From: Ectocarpus siliculosus
Lineage: Eukaryota > Sar > Phaeophyceae > Ectocarpales > Ectocarpaceae
NCBI GenBank assembly: GCA_000310025.1
Contig: FN649737.1
Location: forward strand, 1,265,367-1,329,366
Direction of reading: 5' to 3'
Length of the DNA: 64,000 nt
Of this stretch, positions 23,750-35,327 are shown in pieces. Numbering within the stretch: the first letter of the stretch is position 1; every line of letters begins with the position of its first letter. Both the position numbers and the translations under genes were made by a program. Below the pieces are notes generated by a model. That model was not told the DNA's origin and made no database searches. It worked only from the letters and a program-made list of their open reading frames with translations.

Positions 23750-26324
23750 TCGTTGGCGCTGGAGAACCTTAGCCGAGTTACGGCTCGCGTTTGCTCAGAG
23801 CAAAACGGGAGGGTTGCGCGAGTTTCTGGTTTTGTGCCTCTCTGGGCGGCCGGGGTCTTTCAAGAGACTTGAAGACAGTCGGAGTCATAGGTTTATTCTA
23901 CTCCGGGCTTGTCTTCTTGCGCTCTCGTGCACAACGCAGTCATGTTCCGAGTACGGATGGGTGTTGATGTGTGCCTAGGGGCTAATGTACTTGAGTTTTG
24001 GGTTCAGACAGAGATGCTCTGTGATGGATGGATGTGATGATTTTGTCAAACCTTTGTTCCTTGTCTTGATGGCCGGTTTTATGTGATGGGTATAAAACAG
24101 GCGTATGTTGTAAACAACCAATATTATTGGGAATAGCGTTTTTAACATGCTGTTTGTGTCTCACGATATCCATACTCTGCACGTCCGCTCATACCCTTAC
24201 CAGAAATAGTCTCGTAAACGTTTTGAAAGAGTCTCGTATACATAATAATATGGCGTGAACGCATCTGCTGTAAGTGCCGCACAATGGTAACCTCTTTAGG
24301 GCGACAGCCACGGAAATAAAACTGTATGTTTTGTTGCAGAGCGCCAGGCACCATTACCGTCCACCGTCTTGTTTGCAGATCAGTAAGGTCAACTTTCCAA
24401 GGACTGATACACATTTCCTTCTTCCCCTCGCTGCCTCGGCAAGGTTTTGCTTAGGCATGACCCAAAGCGAGGGGGGGGGTCTTTCTAGCGAGCAGGGCTA
24501 GACTCACCCTCAAGGGACCGATACCTTCTTGCTACGGCGCACCCGCCGCAAGGCGTGCGTAGTGGTGGAGTTGGGTCGGCACTGGTGCGTCAGGTACAAA
24601 GGTGCAGATGCGCGGGCCTCGAGGCCGTCGGTGCAGGCAGCAATGCCCATCTCATCTTTGTGCGCGGAGGCAGACGCCATCAGAAAGGTGGACGGGCACT
24701 ATGTACACGGCCCTATGCTTGCTAGAGGGAGCTGTACTGTCTCAGTAACCTGGTTTTGCCATCAAATGAGGAGGGGACAGGTGGTGACGAGCTGACTGGG
24801 CTGGTTGACCCTTCGGCGCGAGAATTTTCAGACCAAGAACCCTAAGTGCAACGAGGGAGAAAGCGAGGAACCGACTGGGAAGGACAGCAACGAGAGCGTG
24901 TACGAAGCGGAGCGGGTCGAATTTGGTCGTGATAGGACTGGCCACAGCGACACCGGAGAAGCGGCACCGGAGCAGCGGCACCGGAGCAGCAGCGGAACCG
25001 GAGCATGCGGACGACATCGAACCGTGTCGCACGGACAAACATCTCTTGTGTTGTCAATTATTTTCCGTTTTTTTTTCCTGAATATAGGTGTTAGGTGTGT
25101 GTAATGACGTCACTGGTTTTGTAGAGAGACGCGGCAGAGATGGCGCGGATAACCCGGGTGCCTTAATTGTGTACCTGCATCGTGGAAGACCCCTTCAATG
25201 TGGAACGATTCCTAGTCAGTGCCGATGTTTACACTGCTGTGTCTAACACAGATGATCTGGATAGATTCGGGCGATTGTCAATTGCAATGATGGCTTTGGT
25301 TGGTTGTTCTTCTTCATTGTATGTCCACGGGACCATTCTGACAGCACTTCAGACAGCAGCTGCATGCCCCGAGCTTGTTGTGCACCATACACCATGGTGT
25401 TATTTTGTACAGACAGCACTTCAGACAGCAGTACGCTGTAGTCGACAAACATCCATTTTGGTGAAGTGCGGGACAAGGGGGGTGATGCCGCCTGCTGTAG
25501 TCGAATTGTAGTGTGTGGGCGTGTAGTTCAGTTGTGAGCACGCAAACGTGCTGCAGGGATTGATTGTAGGTGTACCTCCTCGGGCTTGTGTACCCTTTTC
25601 TTGCTAATAGTGTGCGTGTTCTTTAGATCTTCTGATGGCTTTAGCATTTTTGTGACCACGGGCCGAGTCTTTGCTAGATTTTGGGATTGGCAACTGACAC
25701 GAGTTTAATGTGAAGAAAAACAAACAAACAAACAGAAAACACTATTGGTCTGCGTCTACATAGATCTCTACAACCCAAAACAACAACGTAGGTTTTGGTC
25801 ACAATTCTCCTTGCAAAACGTACCCAGGTGGCTAGCTTGCTGCAGCCAAGTCTGCTCGCGGTTTTAGGAGAAGAGTTATCATAGACTTCTGCTGTAAACC
25901 AACAGAGCGTGGTACGTCTACCATACACAACAAGAGCTTTGCACTTAGAACGAACTCAAGTCGAGGCTCGGCATGCTGTACAAATGAATGATGAACCTGA
26001 AAACTATCTTCTCGCAAAACAAATTTCAATTAGACTATGCTGTTGTCGTCCTCATCTATTCTAAATTAGTTCGACTGCTGGACGCGCGTGTAGCCTACCC
26101 CTCCCACGACTGATGGCCACCGGCTCAATCCGTAGACCAACAAGATATATATACAGCATACTGCTGGATTACAGCGAATAATCAACGCTACTTGACACTG
26201 ACAGTAGGGGGGGACCGGGGGCAGAGTTGGCTTGAAAATATAAATCGGCGTGTTTTTCCGACGGTCCCGCTCTTGTACAAGCCTCCCGGCCCCCCAACCC
26301 CGGCAGAGCACAAGTGGTCGCGTC
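23750..26324. other. Intergenic, no gene recognised
   Basis: No exon chain or recognisable domain. It contains a short minisatellite of CACCGGAG(C)AG-type units at about 24950-25005 and a duplicated phrase ACAGACAGCACTTCAGACAG / CTGACAGCACTTCAGACAGC near 25337 and 25408. The last part, before 26325, must hold the promoter of the phosphohexomutase gene. Confidence 0.4.
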
Positions 26325-29300
26325 ATGAAGTCTACGAGACCTATATCAGCGCCAAGGGGGCTGCATGGCCTCATGCTGGCGCTGTGTACTCTGGCAAGCC
26401 AGCCGTGTGGGGCGTTTGTTTCCTTTCCTGTGCCCTGCAAGTCAGTTGGTCGCGGTGCGCATGGAGCTGGTGTTGGGCTTCACGCTGGCGCCGTGGATGT
26501 ATTGGGCGAGGGTGCGGCGCTCGCTAAGTTCAAGAGACTGCAGGTATAGCCTACTTGTGCATATGTTACTCTGCGTGGCGATGCCCTGTTCACAGTTCAT
26601 ACACCCTCGAAGTATGTATGTGTCTGGTGTTGTTGGTTGTTTGTTTCTGGTGTTCGCAGCACAGGTTCTCCTTGTTGAACCTCGTGAAACAACGGGCGGT
26701 CCTCCTGCTTCGAACCAGATGCGACGTTTTTTACAAGGTATCCATTTATTGCGGGATATAACTGGTCCCTCCGGCGGTCTAGCGGTTAACCTCGAAAATC
26801 TACTACTGTAGCAGGTTGGAGTGAAAAACAAAAGTTCGTAATTTTTTGCGGCGGAGGTTGATTGATTCGTGAGCTCACACCTGCGACCCTCACGGTCGAC
26901 GAGCGAAAGGGACGGCTGAACCGTTCTCCATCATGTCGTTTGGTGGTGCTTGGATCCATAGGGCGTTTTCCAGGCCCGTGAGTGCACTCTGTCCGCACGC
27001 ATGTAATGCTTCTTCCGTACCCCCGGGTCTCGCACATACTAATGAGCTACATGCATCGGCTAGCTGACGCCCGGCCATACATGTGAAGCTACAGTACCAA
27101 TCCACCGTACAAAATATGCGCGGGTGGACATGTGTGAGTGACAAGGATCCTTAGCCCACTTCGCCTGAAAACGAAAAATGCGAAGCTCATCCCTCTTTCA
27201 TAGCGCGCCCGGAAATATACATATTTTAGGTTTTGTCATTTGTTCGGCTAAGTTGGCTGATCTGCTCTTTGTGTGCACTCGTCCCTTTGTCTCGCCTTTG
27301 CTGCCTGGTCTACAATCAGTCATCTCCCCTCTCTTTTGGCCGCAAGCGTCCATTCAACGCCAAAAGGCACCCGCCAAGTTGCTGCTACCCACTTTCTGGT
27401 ATCGCTCGACGGTAAACAAAAAACAATCTGCCGTGACATTTTTTCCCACCGCCTGCCCGTGTATACAAGATGATACTTCGAAGTATGTGTTTTCCCTACG
27501 ACAAGGAACAAACACCGACACCTTTTCCCTCAGTCAGTGTCAACGAGGTGCAACAGCCCCACCAAGTTGGAGATTTTTTGTTACTACTGTCATATGCTTA
27601 TTTCCGATGCACTTAGTCCGAATCATGCCACCAACAGACATTCACGTGCACTGGCGACGCGGTGTAGCTTGGGAAGGTGCCATGTTCGCGTGTCGCCACT
27701 AGCGGCGCAAGTAGGCGCTTGGGCAAAGCCGTCCCGTTTAGCCCCCTCGAATGGCGAGGGAGAAGGGGTAAGCAATGAGATCATCGCCATTGTCTCTGGA
27801 GTATCACAAGTCTCGCCGCTGTTTGTTGTCTGTCGTTTCCGGATCGGCAAACTGGCGCATATTCACGACTCGATGCGAGCCTAATGAACCACCATTTTTT
27901 TTTGTCGGACCAATCGTTGTTTTAACAGTCTTTTCCTCTTGTGCTGCTGCTACTGATGCTGCTGCTGCAACTGTTGGTGTCCAATGTTCAGACCCAGAGC
28001 GATATCCGGGGGGTTTCCATGGAAGGGGTGCCCAAGGACAAGGCAAGCAATCGAATTTTCCCGCTCTGCATTTGAAGAACTTGGCTGCGTAAAGTCTTCG
28101 GTATATTTTGCGGAAAGATGATGTTCTCCTGGAGTGTTCACGGTGGTGTAGCGCTACGTTCTTCAGCCTCTACTAGCTGGTCAGGTCTGGCTTCGGCCGA
28201 ATGCTGTTATTTTCTGGTTGGTCATCCTTTCCTTCTTCGTGCGTGCTGTCAGGTTGATCTTTCGACCGAGGAGGCGTACTGCATAGGGGTGGGCTTCAGG
28301 TTGTGGCTCCGAAGAAAAGGTGGGCCTCTTCGACGTGCGCACAAAGTGAGTGCTATCTCTCACTCGCACTTCGTGTTTGTCTGTCCTTACCAAAGACCGT
28401 GATAGTCTACTATATAATGTCTGACTTCTGTACACGTTTAAAACCTAGAGAGCGTTGTCAGGGTTGTGGGAGAACAACAGCAGTTTGGCGACTGCCCACC
28501 TCATCCCTGTTACACGATAGAGCTCGTTTCTAATTCCTTCGGGCCCACACTTCTATTGCTGCTAAAACATTCCAAAGTCGACAGCATCGACGACCCACTC
28601 CGAGTCAGCGTGGGCAGAGATCCTCGGCTGAGTGGAGAACAGTTATCCCAGGTGTGTACCGTTTAGGTCGATTGGACCCCATCTTTCTTCAGTAGGTCGT
28701 ACCGGCCGATGCTGGGCGTGCGATGCGTATGTGATCCCGAGTGCACGTCTTTACCCCGGCGCAGCGTCACGTCTACTCCCCAAAGCTTTGACGTCTGTGC
28801 TTGTACTTTGCAGCCAACCTCTGCACACGAGCTCGTTCGTGTTGGGGGTTGTGGACGGTTGCGCACCACATAGTTAATAACAGTCAGAGGTTGCGTCTTT
28901 CGTCAAGGTTTACAAAACCGATAAACAACGAGCGCCCTTCCAGCTCCTGCCGTGATAAGGTCCTACTGTCTTGCTGAGGGTTGCCCCCGTTGTGCTCGAC
29001 TGTGATTTCTTTTTTGCGTGGAGGCCATCATTGGAGGGATGACCTCGCAAGAAGGTGGCTGCATTGTCGCGGACTGTGGGCTTTGCACCACTCCAGCAAT
29101 GTTCATGGTGAGCAGTGGTCATGCGAAATGTGCCAAGCTGATGTACACCCGTACTTCGAGAAAATCGTCTGTTTCCCTTATGCCAACATCTCAACAGATC
29201 GAGCAAGTAGGACTAATATGGAGGAAGCTGTGCATGGTTGCCTAGTGTCGTTCGCACGTGATCATTCTTGTGTGTCGCATGCGGGGTTTGCGTTCGGAGA

Positions 29301-32300
29301 CTTCACCTACCAAGGTGTGTGGAGAGCAAGGTTACACAACCGGTAGCCGTTGGGTGCCAAAGACAAAAGCCACAACAACATCAACAACAACCACGCCCAG
29401 AATCGTAGCTGTATCGAATACAGCAGTCCGACTAAGTTTTTCGACTTTCTTCAATGCGACCTGACGTAACGATAGTAGAATTCTGAACTATCGGGACTAA
29501 AGCCACAACAACAACACTGATAACGTCGGACAAATAACGGTACCCGCAGTCATGCGTGACCGAGGGCCACATGTACGATGGGGCCATCATGATCACGGCA
29601 AGCCACCTGCCCAGCCATCGCAACGGGTTCAAATTCTTTACCAAGTCTGGGGGATTGAATAATCAAGACATTGCCGAGGTGAGTGTGGCAAGCTTAAATT
29701 TCCGCTGTTGCGCCCTGCACATGGCCACCAGTCACCCCAGACGTACGGTGTGAACGTAATATCCAAGAGCCACGTGCTGCAGCGGTACTATATCAGGTAG
29801 CCCTCTAACAAAACGAGATCTGTTGCGTCGAGTATCCCGCCAGCGCTCCATGAGAACCCGGGTCCGCAGACAGCACGTATCCTCTCCCGTGCAATTGAGC
29901 CCGTCTTGCCTTGCTTTCCAGATCGTGGCGCTAGCAGCGGGGCAATATCAGGACCGAAATTTCGAGGTGGCGGGGCCACGTGAGGGCAGCTGCACCAAGG
30001 TAGAAACTTTGCGGGTCGGGTTGTTTACCCGGCGGTATATACATACGTGTGATGCGCGGGCGTTGTGCCCGGAAACACTAATGCCCAACTTCCAGCTGTT
30101 CCTCGTTCTGATGCTTCGGCTTCCCTTCTCTCTTAACATTATCCTAGGGTTCGATACTTCGAGTCCCACGTTGTCCGTGTCAACGTCTTGATTGATGTTC
30201 TCTTGATCGTATAGCTCGTAAGCATTGCGCCACCGGGTGATTTCGAAGGTTTGACGTTCAACTAGTCTCCTATCTACCATACAATGCCCCGTTTGTGCAT
30301 TCAGACGGAGTTCCTACCGGTGTACCAGCAGCAACTCAAAGACATGATCATCGATCAAGTCGATATGAAGGGGCCGGCCCGTGACAGACCGCTAGAGGGT
30401 CTAAAGGTGGTCGTCAACGCTGGCAACGGGAACGGCGGGTTCCTCGCCGAAACCTTGAGCGAGGTGAGGACCGTTCACATAAAATGTTTCGTTATAGGCC
30501 ACATGCAACTGATGAGTCGTGATGTAGCTGAAAAAAACTGACACCATTCGACATGTAGCGCCAACCTCCCACGACACAGCAGTCAATGCGACCTTAACGC
30601 TATGACCGCCAAGGACAGTCTAGACTGTGCTGAGGGCTACCTTAGGCGGTGACATTGTGGGGTACGAAACTAAGAACCAATGCTGTGTGCTTTGGAACCG
30701 GGAAGGCTGTCCAACATTTGACTTGGCTTGAATACCAACTCTTGTTCCGACACGTTTGTCGAACTGAACATGCTTGTGCTGCTCCGCTAACTTGACTGGG
30801 TTTCCTTCCCGCCCTCGTTGTGTGCTGTCTGTCGGGGCTCGTACGAGCAGCTGGGTGCAGACACTGGAGGGAGCGTTCACCTGGAGCCAGACGGTACATT
30901 CCCGAATCACCTCGCAAACCCCGAGGTGATCCGTGTGTTCGGTTGTAAAACGATAGAGGACGTGTTTAGGTGTTGCTGTTGCGGTCGGGCATGTGCGTCT
31001 TGCAGGTTGTCTGTCTCTCGGGCCCCCAGCCTGACATCATGTGTGGCGGTGTTTTGATCGTAGATACAGATATCGTCCAAGTTTGATGTTCGCTGGGACG
31101 GAAAAAGTTATTCGGTCAGGGTCAACCTTGTGCTACCAGCTCTTTGCGGCCAATGTAGCTCCCCAGCCCTTCGTAGTCCTGCCAAAGATCGACCCGTACT
31201 TTGTTCCAAATATTTACAGCTCCCACAGGCTATGGTACCGACTATCGAGGCTGTCCAAAGCGTTGGAGCTGATCTGGGCGTCGTTCTGGACACGGATGTA
31301 GACCGGTCAGGGGTGGTGGACAGGAGCGGGGAAGCCATTAATCGAAACCGGCTGATCGCATTTTTGGCGACGGTAGTGCTACGTGACAGCCCGGGCACAA
31401 CGATCGTCACGGACTCAACCACCTCCAATGGGCTCAAGGTTAGTATGTCCCCCATCGGGGGCATATCGACAACACCACTGCCTGCGCAACTTCAATTGTC
31501 GGCGCAGCCCTCATATGTCACTTTCTTCTATCGGTTCGGTTGTGATCATGGCGGCGGGAGAGCTTTCGCGAAGGCTAGACACGGTCGTTCCACCTCGCGG
31601 TTGTTGGCCGCACAAGTGGGGGGGGTTCGCTCTGGACGATGAAATCGATTGTTGACGCTTCATGATTCGGGTTTCTTACGAGTTCGGTCGGTGTGTGTTC
31701 GAGGTAATGTGTGGACCTGAGCAACTTTGTGTGCTGGGAACGTTTTCGTCGTTCTTAGAAGCGACGCCCTGGGGGCACGTGACGCATGCACGCATTGGCA
31801 TCACGTGCCAATGAGCCATCATCTTGTGCCATCTTGTGTGTCGTTCGCTACCTGTGTCCCCCGTTGCTCATAGAAATTCATCGAGGCGCGTGGGGGGGTG
31901 CACTTGCGGTTCAAGAAGGGTTACAAAAACGTGATCGACAAGGCCATAGAGCTCAACGAACAGGTGCGAGCTTTGAATCCTTCTGTCCTGTCGTGGGATG
32001 AATATCTCTATCCCGCATGCACTCGAAAGAGCGTACCATGGTATGATATCATACTGGAGTATCGTTTTTTCGACGTCAATGACCTGTCATAGTTGCTCAG
32101 ATTTATCTTGGGTAAATATGTACCCTGTTGGGGTAGGCCCTGTAGTGTAGGTGAAGCTTTTTTTCGAGTCGACCCAGCTTACTCTGTTGTATTATCATCT
32201 TTCCATGTCGAGTGGTCGACCGCAACTGAAACGTTTTGTGCAGACGTGAGGTGTGCACCCAATGCAATGTACAGCAGTAGACATTGGAGGTCTGGTAGTC

Positions 32301-34650
32301 GCACGGTAAACGCACGTGCCTGTGGCAAATTCTGTCGTTTCAGGCCTGACGAGATATTTCGCTTTCGACTTGAACGAACAGGGAACAGATTGCCAACTTG
32401 CGATCGAAACATCGGGGCACGCTGCGTTCAAAGAAAACCATATGCTTGACGATGGGGCCTACCTGGCACTCAAGGTTTGTGCGGATATGCTGCTGGTTGA
32501 TTCCTTTTCCGAATCGTTGCTAGATTCTGCATGGCGAATGTAGATATTCATCGTGTTGCTGTAGCGGCCGCTAGTACGCGGGGAGGATGGTCTTTATTCT
32601 GAGGCGCTATTGCTCCCTGTAGAAACGGTCTAACTTGGCTTGTCTTTGGAGCACATCCAACTTCAGTATCGAAGGGGGTGTTCAGAGCATGATGACTTGA
32701 TGCAGCGGCAGAGTTCATCACTTACCTGTTTTCTCCTCCGCTGTGTGTGCTCCCCTTGCCGAAAAACATTCAAGGTGCTAGTGGAGATGGCGAGGCAGGG
32801 CAAGGGCGTGGATCTTAGCGGATCTATTAAAGATTTGGCAGAGGTGAAACGGGTTTGGAACGGTCGACGTAGTGCATGTGCCTGTTGCTGCCAACGGCAA
32901 CCCGACACAGCACATGTGGAGCGTGTCATTCGGTTATCTTGTTTGGATAGGAAAGTATTAGAAGGAGAGCGGGTAGAGTGTTTTCTTGTTGTTCTTGCAC
33001 AAGGATGACCATACAGTACGGGCCCGGAGATAAGAACGCAAAATCGGGTCGAGGCTCATTTTCTTTTTTCATCACCACTGTCAACCACAGGTATCATACA
33101 GAGTTGAGTGTAGGACCCACCGCCGAGCTTTGTTTCTTAACCCTTTTTTCTTAGTTTTCGCGAATGTTTGAGCCACTGTTTCTAAACAAAATATGTCGTA
33201 ACTGCGGGCCTGTACTGTAACACTCCACACCACACTGCGCCCATATCGCCATTTCGGTGAACAACCTTCCGGCAACCCCCAGACGCTGATGTTGAGCCTG
33301 CCTTCAGAACATGCCCATTGTCGGTGTGTACAACAGCCCATCTCCTCCGATGCATGTGCGCCCTTGCTTGTATATCTTTCACCTCGGCAACATTAATTGC
33401 TCTTCTCTTCTCCCACCTCCGTAGCCGCTGGAATCGACCGAATTCCGTTTGAGGGTCTCGGATTCCGTCGAACCAGCAACGATGTATGCAGCAACACTCA
33501 AGGCAACAGAGGTGAGCAAGGTACAACAGCAGGTTTCAAGGAAACTTAGGAAACAAGCAAGGTCGTCCAGGAAGGGTCATTGAGGGGCATGATCTTGCGC
33601 TAAATTAGAAAGCTCTCGAAAACTCGAAAGTTGGTGGCTGTTGTTAAAAGCTAGCAGGTAATGAGGAGCGCGATTTACTGCAATTGCAATACATAAGTTG
33701 CGTGTATCATGCTATAGACATCCAGATCTCAAAGTCAGGATGTTGAGATGTAATGCGTTGCATTGCCCAAACTTGACGCATCTAGAACGAGAACAGCAGT
33801 ATTGGTTGCAGAGGAGGTGAAAATCGTGTTGTTTACCTGCTATCGCCAGTATTTCGAGAGTTAATAACTAATGTGTACATGCAGGGGTTTCCTTGTGGTC
33901 GTTGGTTTGCTTGGACAACTCAGACAAGGGTATGTTGGTTTAGCGTAGAACACTGTACCGTTCGTTGTTCGGATCTCAACGCATCGCGGCTCCTATCGCC
34001 CATCTTCATTGCGAGCAGGCTGCGGCTGCCACCGTCAGTGACTGGCAGGCCGAGGAAACAAATTTCGAAGGTTTGAGGGTGAAGGTGGATGAAGGCGAAG
34101 GTAGTGAGGGGTGGCTGATGAACCGCATGTCGCTGCATGAGCCTATCGTCATCTTCAACGTCGAATCGGTGAGACTTTCAGACGTATTTAATAATCTGGG
34201 CATTTCAGGAATGATGAGATAGCGTGGTTTGTGATTTTAGGTGTGTTCATGTGTTGTCCTTTCTATCGATGTGCGTTAAAGTGCGTCCTCGCCGTTTACG
34301 CGGGCTTCAGTTGCTTACAAGAGTCTGGACACAAAATTTTCGCTCTCGGCTAGAGCTCAACCCCCATGTTTGCGAATCTCAGCCATACCAATGGCCGTTT
34401 CCCTTAAAGCGTTCGTTCGGCTTGCATCTTGATGCCCGGGAGAACCTCTGTAATGATCCTTTTGTATCTTTGCCCCTTGGTTTCCTCTTTGCATCAACCT
34501 TGCGCGGTTACGCTACACGCGTCATAGGAGGTGGAAGGAGGAGTAGCTGCTATCGCTGCTAATCTGCTCAAGCACGTGCTCGAACCGCTTAGAGGGGATC
34601 TAGACCTTTCTTCGCTCGACAAGAGCGCGGCGACCGCAGCGAGTCACTAG
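26325..34650 (+). CDS. Plastid-targeted phosphoglucomutase/phosphomannomutase-family enzyme (16 exons, about 585 aa)
   Basis: Exons: 26325-26543, 27992-28042, 28253-28319, 28578-28651, 29024-29107, 29550-29678, 29922-29999, 30305-30463, 30851-30925, 31229-31438, 31874-31963, 32382-32474, 32775-32843, 33425-33511, 34019-34168, 34528-34650. The N-terminus has a hydrophobic signal and CGAFVSFP (Phe after cleavage), a heterokont plastid address. Family motifs in order: QSDIRGVSMEG, SVGRDPRLSG, ADCGLCTTPAMF, active-site TASHLPSHRNG with the phosphoserine at about residue 183, metal loop DTDVDRSG (333-340), sugar loop ETSGHAAFKEN (421-431) and phosphate loop RMSLHEP (about 531). It interconverts hexose 1- and 6-phosphates. 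DTDVDR instead of DGDGDR, and TASHLP instead of TASHNP, point to the plant-plastid subgroup rather than cytosolic PGM, so the exact sugar is uncertain. Intron 2 starts with GC (AAG|GCAAGC). 14 of 15 introns are phase 0. Confidence 0.9.
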
Positions 34651-35327
34651 ATCGCAGGTTTAGCAACCAGAGTGCGCTATCGATCCAGGGACAAACAGCT
34701 TTCACAACATGATCGCATATTCCGGGGACTGGTACATTACTGTTGCGGTCGCTGCTTCGGTATTCTATGTGTCGTATGAGTGAGCTCAATTACAACCGGT
34801 GCCACGCTGTAAGCAAGCTGAGTAGCCCATGACATCGCACAACATGTGCAAAACCGGGTTTGCAACTGAGTTGTGCCAACGCTTTCGGTAGGCGTGAAGT
34901 TACATGATTGGAAATAACGGCATAACGATCATGCGGAGGGTGGTATAAACCCTTTGCATTTATACCAAGTTCGATGGAGTGGTGATTACGCGATGCACAA
35001 AACTCGCAGTGCCGAGGTCGCACACATACACCCCAAATAGCGCCACTTCTCAAGCTATCTCAAACATGTCATTCAAACAAAAAGATACGTTCACTTTTGG
35101 CAGACCTCGCCACCAACTGCATTGATTCAACTGAACTTCGGAGGACACACAACGCCTCGAATTTTGTCCGTTGCTCTGTAAACTACTTCGAACATCCAAC
35201 GGCACATATTCCAATCTTGCTCCCCCCTTCGCGTCGAGTATCGCCTTGCGGGGATTGAGATATATACATACATAACCCGTTCGACCATACTGTTGATTCC
35301 ACTACTCTATTTGGCGAACTACGCTTG
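34651..35327. other. Convergent intergenic region between phosphohexomutase and p24
   Basis: The two genes converge here with about 680 bases between stop codons. No gene, repeat or clear polyadenylation signal was recognised. Confidence 0.5.

Noticed and set aside
24500-25060. Arg/Ala-rich frames on both strands
   Set aside because: GC-rich low-complexity sequence including a short minisatellite; no domain or splice chain.
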